From: Heliocidaris tuberculata
Taxonomy: Eukaryota > Echinodermata > Echinoidea > Camarodonta > Echinometridae
DNA: 64,000 nt
Direction of reading: 5' to 3'
Assembly (NCBI GenBank): GCA_025618425.1
Contig: CM046844.1
Coordinates: 10,873,558 to 10,937,557 of the forward strand
Program-made: the position numbers and the translations under genes
Notes under the pieces: generated by a model
The model's input: only the letters and a program-made list of their open reading frames with translations
The model's database searches: none
Told to the model about the DNA's origin: nothing
In this document: positions 49,674 through 60,270 of the stretch, piece after piece
Position numbering within the stretch: position 1 is the first letter of the stretch
Layout of the letters: each line of letters begins with the position of its first letter

Positions 49674-49996
49674 AGATGTTCACATGCACAGCAACTAGTG
49701 AGGTTTGAAAAAAATACAGGCCTTTGTAAATCTCACTAAATATTTGGTAATTGGATCACTGTCTGAATTAGGACCCTTTCAAAGAAAAAGTTATATTTTC
49801 TTTTTGTTAGGTTCATGTAACATGTCTAAAGAAGACCTTGGTATAAGTAAAATGTCTTTAATTTTTTTGTTTTTATATGATATTAATTAAGCCTATATAT
49901 TTTTCGCTGATAATGCAAAAAAAAAAGGTTTATGATGAAATCAATCACCTTTAAATGAAATCCAGGTGATAAGTGAATTCATTCAGTGGACACAGC

Positions 49997-50392
49997 TTAA
50001 AGTGATTTGGTAACTTTGTAGAGGCTTGATAAAATCTGAGCTGCCTGGTCTTACATGTTATCATTGTATGTAATATGGTGTAAAAATGAAGCCCAGGAAA
50101 AAAAAGCACCTCAAAATCATCATGTGCTTCACAAAAGTAAACATATGCAAGTGACCAGAAATGCCAGACTCATTTTTCCCCATAGACTCAGTGTTAGACT
50201 AAAGCGTATGGCCATACGCTTTCGTAAATGGGAGAATTCAGTCATAGATATCTTAATGATAGCATTATATATTTGAAAACTTATCTATGCCTGGCTATTT
50301 ATTTATCCTTCTGAACATCATTATACAAGACAGATATCAAAATTCAACAATTTATTAAATCAAGCCTCCACGAAGTTACCGAATCCCTTTAA
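49997..50392. mobile_element. TTAA-flanked mini-transposon, second family
   Basis: TTAAAGTGATTTGGTAACTT at the left is mirrored by AAGTTACCGAATCCCTTTAA at the right. The inverted repeats extend about 34 bp, through GAGGCTTGAT / ATCAAGCCTC. TTAA is present at both ends. The interior has a small GCGTATGGCCATACGC palindrome at about 50203-50220 and no transposase. Confidence 0.8.
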
Positions 50393-52490
50393 GAAAGATA
50401 TTTCATCAAATTGACACGGTGCGCAGAAATCCATCTTGACCAACATTTTCAGAATTTACAAACCCCACCTGCAGTTCATTTGAATGGCAGCCATCTTGAC
50501 TGGTTGGCTTGCTAGCCTGGGCACCCAGCTGTTTCCTCACCTTTGGCAATATTTGTCTGTTGTGTCTGGTACCATTCCTAGGGGAAAACTCCTTTGGCAG
50601 CTATCAAAATCTCAACAGTAATATTTCTTGCAGCACCTTCCCAAAACAGTTACAATGGCAAGAAAGAAAGTAAAACACTTGATGGTGGTGTCAAGTTTGT
50701 TCTCTTTTTGTTAGTTAACACTGATAGAATTAAAATAAACTTCCTGCCTCTTTCTCTGCATTGGCTAAATTTGCTGCAAACGCAAATATTTGGAAGGAAT
50801 TTAAAAATAGAAACAGGTGACGGTTTTAAAAAAGTTTATGTTACAGTCACTTCATCAGATTTCTTTTCAAAATTAATAAAATTTTATTAAATTCTTCAAG
50901 GCTGATGATACCTTCTTAAGGCTTTGATGATTATTCTCGAATGAAGCTTCTCCCTTGAAAATCAAAAACATCAAAATCAAACATGATATTAAAGATAATT
51001 TTTTCCACAGAGGGAGAGAAAGATGCAAAAATATGATAATAATATAGATGAATTTATAAAGGGCACAATGATAAACTGGAGAGTCTTTCTATGCACTAAA
51101 CAGGGAAAGTGAGGGATAGCACTTGCTGGGAAAAGGATAAAAAAGTATGAAAGAGATATACATAAAGAAAGAGAGAGAGAGAGGGAGGTAGGTAGAAGAG
51201 GGATAGAATTGTATTGCCAAGCAAAATATAAAAAAGATAATGTAAAGCATTCAAAGGTCAAAGATTCTGGGTAAGAATAAACCGGAAATGAGGAAATTTC
51301 CAACATTGATTCCTTGCTTAGTGAAAAGTGCTCCGAAGGAAGGTTCGGAGTGTAGAAATCAGAAAAGAAAATAGAGAACCTGCACTTACTGTCAATTTTC
51401 ATATCTTCGTGGATCATAGCTCTGAAAAACATCTCAGAGAATAGATAGCTTGGATATCTTATCTGCGCGAGGCAGCATCATTGTCACCGCTGCTGCCATT
51501 ATTGGCGAGGAGGTCTCCTCACGGCCGATCGCCTGAGTAAACCGCAAGCTTATTGGCTTACAATGTTTGTGCTAATGCGAGAGCACTCCAGCCATTGAAT
51601 GAGGAGGAAACTGTGTTGCGAGCCTCCTCTTCCTGTGCCAGATCACGCCGTTAATAACATCATCATCGTCGATATTAAAAGGAGATGTAATTGAAGATTT
51701 TCTCACGTTTATCGTCCATGTCCCCTGAAAGAGAGAGCTTAATTCATGGATATTGTTGTCGTGCATTGGCTAAAGTGTAGAGATGCTTTTTTTTCTGTTA
51801 GTGCTTTGATGTGATTTTATTGGATTTTTGCACTGAATAGAAGATTATTACATTTCCCTAAGAAATATAGAAGCAATGATGCTGTTCATTTAGCATCTTT
51901 TTATTTTGACATTCCAAAGCTTATGCAATGAAATGTTTAAGAAATTGTAAGCAATCACAAGGATAAAAGAATCAGATCCCTTGATGCTGAATGTTGAAAG
52001 CTGTTAAATCCGATCAGATTATTGCATTTTTATTGAAAGAAATTTTTTGAAAGACAGAATGGTAATAAATTAAATTCAAAGATCTGCACAAAGTACACCT
52101 CCAATTTAAAATATGGTATATAAGATTACAGATTTCATAACTTTACATATTTTCTGCATAAATGATTCTATCTAAAATTTAAAATAAAATGAAATTGTCT
52201 CTTGCTCTCACTGTTAGTCTTTTGTTGGGTGATTTACTCATAGCAGTGTAGGCTTTCATTACTTTCATTTTATTTTAAAATGTCTAATTTCTTGTAATCT
52301 ATAATTAGTATAAAGTAAGGAGTGCTTAGACTTTGATTACTTATGACAAGAAAGTGAGGAAAAGAAGACAAAAAAAAAAAAGAATTCAAAGGGGAAGTAT
52401 AGAAGCATTTTTTCGAAGGAATGGAAAAGAGGAAAATATATATTTTATGTCAGGAAAAATGGAGAAGAGGAATGAAAAAGAAAAAGAAAA
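50393..52490. other. Intron 2 DNA with candidate regulatory block
   Basis: Mostly AT-rich. The block 51440-51720 stands out as complex and GC-richer (TATCTGCGCGAGGCAGCATC, ACGGCCGATCGCCTGAG, AGATCACGCCGTTAATAAC) and is a candidate conserved non-coding element. A GA run lies at about 51170-51186. The frame at 50594-50890 follows a TTTCTTGCAG acceptor but matches nothing known. Confidence 0.4.
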
Positions 52491-52494
52491 CATT

Positions 52495-52960
52495 AGGCGC
52501 TTTCACACCTACCCGATCAGGAAAAATACCTGGTATTTTCTGATCGGGTATTCTCCCCCGATCAGAAAATACCAGGTATTTTGCCAGTGTGAAACGAAAG
52601 TACTCGTAATATCCCCGCAAGAAAATACCCGGAATTTAGTAGGTACTTTCTCAAAACTACGCGTACTTTCTCCAAGGTCGCGGGGATATTTGCAGTGTGA
52701 AAGCAAATTACGAGAACTAGCTATTATGGCCATCTCTCGCATCGCACGTCCGCCGCTGCAGAAGCAGTGAATTTGAAAGCGCGCGCCTCGTCTGCAAAAT
52801 AAACCGTACTGCGCATGCTCATAACTTCGAGAACTTTCCTCGAAGAGCTCTGGTTCGGGGAGGTGTGAAAGCGCGAAATAATTATCGGGTATTTTGGGGC
52901 CTGAACAAGTTCTCGTAATTTACGGGTATTTTTCCTGATCGGGTAGGTGTGAAAGCGCCT
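52495..52960. mobile_element. TIR transposon fragment, 466 bp, non-autonomous
   Basis: The left end AGGCGCTTTCACACCTACCC and its inverse GGGTAGGTGTGAAAGCGCCT at the right form terminal repeats of about 36 bp. A possible 3-bp ATT duplication flanks it. Inside the left half is a second near-perfect hairpin (CCTGGTATTTTCTGATCGGG with its complement, 52529-52579). GTGTGAAA motifs recur at 52586, 52695 and 52864. CpG-rich interior, no transposase. Confidence 0.85.
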
Positions 52961-53368
52961 ATTTAGAAAAGTTCGCTTTGAGAGAAAAATGACAAAGATT
53001 GGTGTTGACACCAGGTGAAAATGAGAGAGAAAAAAGAGACACAAAGAATGTCTTCAAGTATAATCCTGTGAGACATTCTTCGAATGATTGATAGACTGCT
53101 AATGGATATTGGAGTTAGATTTTCCAAATGACAACTAGAATTTCAGCATGATTTTTTGGATGTTACTCTCAAGGATGGTGAATATCCCTTGTGAATTTAA
53201 GTGTACAGATACTTTCAGTTCCCTTCCCTAATTTTTTTTTTTTTAATTTTCTTTTTTTACAATATTGGAAAACCATTGAAAAAAACAAAAAACTTTTGTG
53301 TACATGAAACTTTTGTGAATTTAGCTTCAGTGTCCAGAAAGATTCTTCCCAAGGAATAGGGGCATTGT

Positions 53369-53443
53369 TAAAATGTGAAAGTTCCAGGTAGCGTAAGTTC
53401 TGGTTTTTACATTGTATTAGATTCATACCTGACAGGAATTAAT
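53369..53443 (+). repeat. 75-bp direct repeat, copy 1
   Basis: Nearly identical to 53925-53999, in the same orientation. Spans AAAATGTGAAAGTTCCAGGT to CCTGACAGGAATTAAT. Confidence 0.9.
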
Positions 53444-53924
53444 GGCATTGATTAACTTTGCCCAGGATTGAAAAAAAAAAATCACTGTTCCAGCTAATGC
53501 TGTAATCATAATTGCAAACCTTTAGCTCAGACAGGAATCGCCTGAGTTTTATAAGCTCATCGGTCGTTTATATATCAAGATATTTACGATTGAACATTGA
53601 TGTCGGGATAGAGTAACACCGAACCCTAAAGAACTCTTACGGTTGGCATACCTCGCTCTATCACAGAATACGGTACGGGCTGGAAACCTGCTCTGAAATC
53701 GCCAAGCGCTGGTGCTTGGTTTTTGTGACTGCAGCGCAGCGAAGAAGCTGAGCGACTTGCGCTAGCGATTGATCGCGATTTTCTCTTTTTTAGAATAGTA
53801 AACGGGTTCCATTTTCTCTCATACTTTCACATATCCTTAATTATATATGTAGTTAGAGGACTGCACACAATTCACTGGCATTTGAGCTGATTTTACAATT
53901 TTTCACAAAGTTAATCAATCACTT
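53444..53924. other. 480-bp segment between direct repeats
   Basis: A segment flanked by the two 75-bp repeats. Its centre (53580-53780) is CpG-richer than its surroundings (ATCGCCAAGCGCTGGTGC, AGCGACTTGCGCTAGCG). It may be an insertion that duplicated flanking DNA, or one unit of a tandem duplication. No coding or RNA feature is certain. Confidence 0.4.
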
Positions 53925-53999
53925 TAAAATGTGAAAGTTTCAGGTAGTGTAAGTTCTGGTTTTTACATTGTATTAGATTCATACCTGACAGGAATTAAT
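53925..53999 (+). repeat. 75-bp direct repeat, copy 2
   Basis: Second copy of 53369-53443, with two or three substitutions. Confidence 0.9.
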
Positions 54000-54056
54000 T
54001 ACTTGAAATGCTAGAGAGCAACCATGCGAAAGCCAGGGTAATAATTGTGGAGCAAC

Positions 54057-54058
<2 letters not shown>

Positions 54059-54098
<40 letters not shown>
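54059..54098. repeat. (ATT)n microsatellite
   Basis: About 13 perfect ATT units. Unlike the array at 5.6-6.1 kb, no SINE body adjoins it. Confidence 0.95.
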
Positions 54099-54099
<1 letters not shown>

Positions 54100-55600
54100 A
54101 TTATACTGTGCTCATAATCAGGACAAATAGAGGGAATATGATTGTTACTTTTTACAGAGATTGTTATATTTTATATTAGTGACCTTATTAAAGCCAACTT
54201 AAAAACAAAGGTCATCTTTACATTATTTAAACACTAGATCAGTTTCCCCTTCGATAAAATACCCAAGATATAATCGTGTACATGTACGTCAAGTTTAGAC
54301 AATTTATTGACCATCTTGCAAGCACCAAGCCCTATTGTATCATGACTATACTTGAACTCATACTGTACTCAACTATACTTGAATTTATGCCTCTGATCAT
54401 TTGTCTATGATCAAGACGAATGAGGTTGACCTCTCACTGTTTATTCAGAGAAAAATAGCTCTGTAGGAACATAATTCCCATTTTTTGTCCTGATCATGGA
54501 TTTCCAGAAGACTTGTCTGATCATAGATAAATGACAGACAAGGAGATGCTCTCACCACAATGGAATTTCTAGACTTTGTCTACTGGGATTGCCTAAAAAA
54601 AATTCTTTCTGCAAAATAACCGTAGTTAGAGGCACTTCAATCTGCTTGTGTAGCTTTGTGAAAGTATTTACAAGAAAGATTATCCTGATACAAGTTTACA
54701 TTTATATTAGAAGTTGAAATAATTATGAAAAATTAAATGAATGTTGCCTTGTTCATGATAATGTAGCATCTTTGTTATAAATAACATGAACAAGGGTATG
54801 TTGGGACATGAATTTGGGGGATTTCATTTGTATTTATTTCTTTTAAATTTTTTTAATTTAATTTTTTTTTTTTTTTTTTTTTTTTTGGGGGGGGGGGGGG
54901 TCTGCTAAAGTTCCCTCTCCTGAGGTCAAGGTCATTGGCCGCTCTTGACTTTGCTTGAAGGGAAATAACCAAACAAAGCCTTGCATCTAGTGTAGTAAAA
55001 CATGCAGTCTCACAAATTCAAATGAGAATTCCAATTACAAGGCTTGAATTAAATGTTTCCCCGAATCTCCCCACAGACCCAATTCTTCCCGAGCTCAAGA
55101 AGATGAAATCCTTTTGAAAGCACATGATCTGAATGGGGAAGTGCACCCTGGGAAATATTAGGACCTTGTGGGTCAAGTTTTGAGTTTTATTGGTCTATGT
55201 ATTCCACTGGGGAGAAGATTCATCTTCATTTTATTGCTCTGAAATTGCAGAATAGTGTCTGCTACGGGGAGACTATTTTACGAGGCTCCATCAATTGTTT
55301 ACTATTGCCCAATTGTCAAGAAACTTGTCCCAAAATAGGATCTTGTGTTCCAAATGTAAATTTATCTCTCACTTTGTCTAGATAAATAGGGGTCTGCCTT
55401 TTTTATTACAGGATATTTCAAGGTATGAATGATTCTATATCTTGAGGTCAAGGCTTTAGATAAAATAGCTCTTTAATCAGAAGAATTAGTTCAAGACAGA
55501 TTATTACATTTTTATGTTTATTTAATTTATTTCCTGGTGTGTAGTCTAAGTACAGACCTTATTTTGTGTACATATTTTTTTTTTCAAGATATATTTTGTC
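54100..55600. other. Intron 2 DNA with a T25-G14 tract
   Basis: AT-rich. A poly-T run (about 54862-54886) passes directly into a poly-G run (54887-54900). No gene was recognised; the frame at 55197-55385 has no known domain. Confidence 0.4.
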
Positions 55601-55602
55601 TG

Positions 55603-55668
55603 TTAGAAGCCAGAAGGGCATTAACTCCGTGTTAAAACATTTGAGTTAAAGCCATTGTGGTTCTCAGC
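55603..55668. repeat. Short hairpin of the AGAAGGGC family
   Basis: AAGCCAGAAGGGCATTAACT followed by inverted AGTTAAAGCCATTGTGGTTC. The right arm is more diverged than at 25995. Adjacent to the 85-bp repeat. Confidence 0.7.
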
Positions 55669-55679
55669 AGACAATTTAA

Positions 55680-55763
55680 CTTTTAACCTGTTGACTACTG
55701 AATTCTCCAATCCCCATAGGCTTAATACGGGGACCACCCGGTTCCCGTGGACAATGGGTTAAG
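55680..55763. repeat. 85-bp palindromic repeat, copy 2
   Basis: TTTTAACCTGTTGACTACTG ... GGGACCACCCGGTTCCCGTG ... AATGGGTTAAG. Same family as 28851-28936. Confidence 0.8.
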
Positions 55764-56024
55764 ACTGATTTTTTCAGTCGGACCAGTGTCCTAAATCTAC
55801 AAACTGACCTCTAATTTTGATTTTCTTTGTAGTGTTTTTTTGCTAATGGTAATTCTGATAACATATAGGCCTAAATATAAGATGCCCAGGGAAAATTATG
55901 TGGAAAAATATAGTAAAATGAGAAACAAGAAAATGTGTTCAGATGCAACAAAATTGACTTCATGATTGGTGTAGTTTGAAATAATGTCCACCTTACTAAC
56001 AAACTGGATTTTGTGCTACAGCAT

Positions 56025-56617
56025 TTAAAGGGCAATCCAACCATGGTAATGAGATGATTTGTGTGAAAGCAGAAAAATAAGAAACACAGGATGTCGAAAG
56101 TGTGAAAGAAATCGGACAAGGAATAAGAAAGTTATGGATGTTTGAAAAATGAGATCACTACATCTATGCGAATCTCAAATTGGCAATTTGGTGATGCAAT
56201 TGTGACATTTTTGTGGACAACTCTCCCATTTGTTGTACACAAAAATATCATTATTTTGCGGTTTTCCTTGAGGCGCTTTTACCCTTGGGGCAGTACTCAA
56301 AATATATTGGAGATAGCATATTGTTATAGGTCCTCATGAAAGAAAAAGTTCCTACTGAGTAATACATTTTGAAAAAAAGTGACATTTTAGTCATTTTGTG
56401 TGTTGGAGCGAATGGGGGAGTTGTCCACAGCTACATCACAGTGACATTACCTATTTGGCCAATTTGAAATTCCCATATGTATAGTGATGACAACTTTCAA
56501 AAATTCATGACTTTCTTATTGCTTGTACGATTTCGTTCAAAATTTCACCAATCTGCTTCTCTGATTTTTCCTCTTTCTTTCAAAGCAATTTGCTATTAAA
56601 GTTGGATTTCCCTTTAA
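56025..56617. mobile_element. Complete TTAA-flanked mini-transposon, 593 bp
   Basis: TTAAAGGGCAATCCAACC at the left is mirrored by GTTGGATTTCCCTTTAA at the right, with TTAA at both ends. ATCGGACAAGGAATAAGAAA on the left and its inverted counterpart near 56508-56540 on the right are the same internal core seen in the 40.65 and 41.04 kb elements. A further inner pair (GTTGTCCAC / GTGGACAAC) lies near the centre. No transposase is visible, so it is non-autonomous. Confidence 0.85.
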
Positions 56618-58650
56618 ATTTCATATTATTATGCCAGTCTTCTTCGTTAAAAAATAACAAAGAATTGGCATCTTATTAAAGTAAATGTAGCTACAAGTTT
56701 ATGTAGAACAATGTTCTATTTTACTTCTTTATCTTCTGAAGTTTGAATTATTGGAAGTATTGCTTAGTTACTCCGATTAATGGGACATATTTGTTTTTTG
56801 TCCTATTTCTGAGCATGCTTTTGATTGTGGGCAGTTGGAGAAGGAAATGGATAATAAAGACTTTCATTGAGATGATATCTCATCTGGTCTTAGAAGCATG
56901 ATGGTTATACCAGACCTAAAGAAATGTGGACTTTGAATGACAATTGCTCATTTAGATGACCTCTTCAGAACCATATTGACTCAGAGATGATTGATATTTG
57001 CGAGCTGATATTCACTTAAATTTCTATTAAAGACTTGAGAGGCACATCCCCTCAAATTCTGGTACATCTCGTTATGCTACCTACATCTAATTTTTTTTTT
57101 TTAATCTGTGTTTTTTTCCATCTTGCATTGAGAAGAGTGCATCACCCTTTTTAATTTTCCTTCCATCATCACACCCCCTTCCCAGTTTCTATTCCGGCTC
57201 ACCACCCCTCCTCTTATCCTCATCCGATACCAAATGAAAGGTTTACGAGGGCAGTGCCCCCTTTCGGAATACCTCTGATAATCCCCTTCTTGAAATGTTT
57301 GATCAAGTCCACAGACTATTAACCACTGTCCCTTTTAGAAATACTTTGTCTGTAAATGCCCGAAAACTGGAAAACAAAATAGATCTTTCCTTATCGCAAT
57401 CTTTTGTGTTAGTCAGTTAGGTCAAGGTGAGTGGCAGTCTTGACCAATTGGAGCATCAGTGTCCCCAGTGTCCAGTGGAGTGGTCAGTCTGTCCACCAAA
57501 AAGGGGGCATCGAATTATGAAAGGAGCACATTTCAAGATATTTGTCTCAGAATATGATCTGTTGAAGCCATCATGTCATCAGACCAGGCAGGGAGAAACT
57601 TCCAGGGATAGAGTTTGTGGTTGGCTCTGTCTCCCCACTGTCTTATCCTATAAGGTTGAATAGTTTCAGAACATTTTTTGAGAATTCACAAATGCACCAA
57701 AAATGAATTCTCTTCACAAGTTGGGAAAACCTCATTTTCTTGCATCAAACATAGTTGCTGAGAACACATTTAGTATTAATATTTTTTTCAAGGTTTCAAG
57801 GTTTCTTTCATTTCCACATGATGTTTTTCAGTGTTTTACATATATACAAATTGGTATTACATAATATCAAACAAAATTACGATAAGAAATGTTTACATAC
57901 ATGTAAATGGAAAAAATTTTCAAAAAAATTAAGTACAGTAATTACATATAATAAACAATTTTACTATCATAATTTCGATGATATTAGGCATAGTAAAGAA
58001 ACAAAAGTGAGTGGAGGAGTCTATGAAAAAGCACAGCTTGTATTTTATAGGCCCCTTTGAAAACATAGCAGAAGATATTTCGTAGTAAAATTTCTGGGCT
58101 ATAAATAAAATTTTAACTACAAAATATTAAATTCAATGATTTGGCAAGTCCACAGATGAACACAGATAATAGTATTACCGTAATAAATAAAAATTGCCAT
58201 ATTCCAATTACAACTTCATGAGATAAGAAGAAAGAAAATGTTTGTAACAAGTTTATTCTATTTTAAATGAAAAAGAGATCAATCACATTTTATTACTTAA
58301 TAAGATGCTCAAGAGATGTCCAGTGTAATGATTTATGATAAGATTGGTCATTTCTTTTATTTCTTGGTAGAGGCAATATAAAGAATTATCAAATAAATAA
58401 ATTTCACATGAATACTATTATTTGACATCATTCTGAATTGATTATAATTAGAATTATTAGTTTGAGTACACTAGATAGTTTGTTGAGTTGAAGATTCACT
58501 GTTTTTTTCTGGATCTCTGTTGTAATCTAGTAGGGCATAAAAACATTGGATGAAAATAATGACACTCAATTTTATGGTTAGAGACTAAAGCTGTGAAGGA
58601 AAGAAGTCAAAAGCAATATTTGAATATCAATTTATGGGACACTGTTTTAA
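56618..58650. other. Intron 2 AT-rich DNA
   Basis: No gene recognised. The frame at 57427-57663 is Cys-containing (HQCPQCPVEW) but does not fit a C2H2 zinc-finger pattern. The segment at 57785-58065 has tail-like features (CAAGGTTTCAAGG, GGAGGAGTCTATGAAAAAGC) and may be an old retroposon. Confidence 0.35.
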
Positions 58651-58653
58651 TGA

Positions 58654-58833
58654 CTTGCCATATATCCTCCCTTGAAGACGCCAGAGCCCCTGCCCTGCCC
58701 AGACACCCAGCGGGTAACCCCAAAGGCGACACCGGTAGACCCCTCTCTGTTTTATGGGGGCAACCTACCAGTACCCCCATACTCCAATGGCATCATCCCT
58801 GAAGATAATAAGGAGGTGCTAATTGACCCCTCT
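58654..58833 (+). other. Candidate exon or codon-like block, unknown
   Basis: After a stop at 58651 the frame stays open to TGA at 58834. It reads with strongly protein-like composition (TPEPLPCPDTQRVTPK, VDPSLFYGGNLPVPPYSNG, EDNKEVLIDPS). The block is markedly GC-richer than its surroundings. A weak acceptor (CCTCCCTTGAAG) precedes it and CAGCGG|GTAACC is a possible internal donor. It does not match PRDM3/16. It could be an unrecognised exon, a gene fragment carried by a mobile element, or a conserved non-coding element. Confidence 0.25.
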
Positions 58834-58914
58834 TGAACATAACCCAGGGTTAGAATCAAAGATGGTTCCAATTATTACAAGGGCTGGGGTTTTTTTTTCA
58901 TTGCTCACTTTTTA

Positions 58915-58986
58915 TCTCTCTTTCTCTCTCTCTTTCTCTCTCTCTCTTCCCTTCTCCATCTAGCTCATATTTTCTCTCATCTTCTC

Positions 58987-59035
<49 letters not shown>

Positions 59036-59259
59036 GAGTCTGGGGAGTCTTTAGAGGGCTTTGTCACTTTGGGGGGATTTGATGTGTTCCCTTCTTGATG
59101 TTGGAAGAGGCTGTTTGTCCTCAGTCTCAGGTCAATCTCTTTTTGTAGAAGTGCTTGCATTGATCTGATGGTAACTTGGAGTGTTTGTTAAATGATGCAG
59201 CGTGCAAGGGGCAATGACCCCAACATATGCGTGTGTTCTCTATCCCGCTTCTATCTCTG

Positions 59260-59293
<34 letters not shown>

Positions 59294-59314
59294 TTCTCTC
59301 TCTTTCTCTCTCTT

Positions 59315-59345
<31 letters not shown>

Positions 59346-59350
59346 TGCTC
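58915..59350. repeat. CT repeat cluster
   Basis: (CT)n at about 58915-58950, 58990-59033 and 59258-59345, separated by unique DNA. Ser/Leu/Phe-rich frames through 59192-59487 are artefacts. Confidence 0.9.
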
Positions 59351-59739
59351 CCCTTCTGGAGGTTTGTTTTTTGTTTTTTTTAGTTCATTCTCTCGCTGTC
59401 TTGTCTTGCTCTGTCTCTGTATCTCCCTGTCTTTATTTGTCTTTGTATTGCTCTATATTTCCCCAGGTGATGTGTGATCATGTATAGTGTAATTTTGTAG
59501 CTTCCTTGTGTAATATAATAGGTCCTACCATTTTCTTTCTCAATTCTTAAACTGTGATTAAGATACTTGCTTTCTTTAAAGCTGTTTTGTTTGTCACCTT
59601 TTTAATCTGTTTATCTGTGACTAATGTTTTTTCTTCTGTTCGCTATATTCAAACTTCTCCTCCCGAGTCCAATGAAATATTCTTTTCCTAATCGATCAAT
59701 GTGTCGGCCTTGTTTTCATTCATGAGTCTTCCCACAGGA

Positions 59740-60270
59740 CAAGTTACGTTCACACGATGGGAGCTAAACTTTAAGTTTCGCTTGACGTTTCAAAACTTTA
59801 AGTTTACTTGTGGTTATCTTGTGGTTATCTTGTAGTTTCAGAGGGTATGAATGGACTCGTAGTTTTCAAACTTTAAGTTTACTTGTAGTTCCAGAACCAC
59901 AAGCGAGTGGTTAAGGCCGAAACCACGAGCAGTGGGTGGTCCTACGGCACTGTTTCGCACCATGTGAATGGAATAAACTTAAGTTTCGTAAGCTTGTAGT
60001 TTATGATGACCTCTCTGTTCATGTTAAATTTCCGGGTCATACCCTTTGCACGAATTATGAACATAGGAACTGTATGTGTACTGTACACACAATTGGTATC
60101 TACTTCTGTTGTTAACGAGGATTGCTCAGCTTGTAGTTTCAGAACAACGAGCATCGTTGTTTCAGGCCCATGTGAACCCTCGTTGTGGTTAGTGTGTCGT
60201 TGTTTCGTTAACTTAAAGTTTCGCTAACTTAAAGTTTCGAAACCACAAGTCCCCCGTATGAACGTAGCTA
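59740..60270. mobile_element. TIR transposon with AAACTTTAAGTTT subterminal repeats
   Basis: AAGTTACGTTCACACGATGG at the left corresponds to an inverted TTAGCTACGTTCATACGGGG at the right. Between them AAACTTTAAGTTT or its half-units recur many times in both orientations near each end (for example 59766, 59797, 59867, 60209, 60226), with CTTGTGGTT/AACCACAAG motifs. This clustered subterminal repeat pattern is typical of cut-and-paste DNA transposons. No transposase is visible; the 60003-60227 frame is internal and unremarkable. Confidence 0.75.

Noticed and set aside
52333..52770. 145-codon frame beginning with a basic Lys/Arg-rich segment
   Set aside because: More than half lies inside the TIR element at 52495-52960 and translates its inverted repeats; the rest is AAAG-rich.
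57427..57663. Cys-rich frame as a possible EVI1 zinc finger
   Set aside because: Spacing CPQCP...CPP does not fit C-x2-4-C-x12-H-x3-5-H and residues do not match family fingers.
60003..60227. Short frame with a Cys-containing C-terminus
   Set aside because: Internal to the TIR transposon, no transposase motif, and length is expected by chance.
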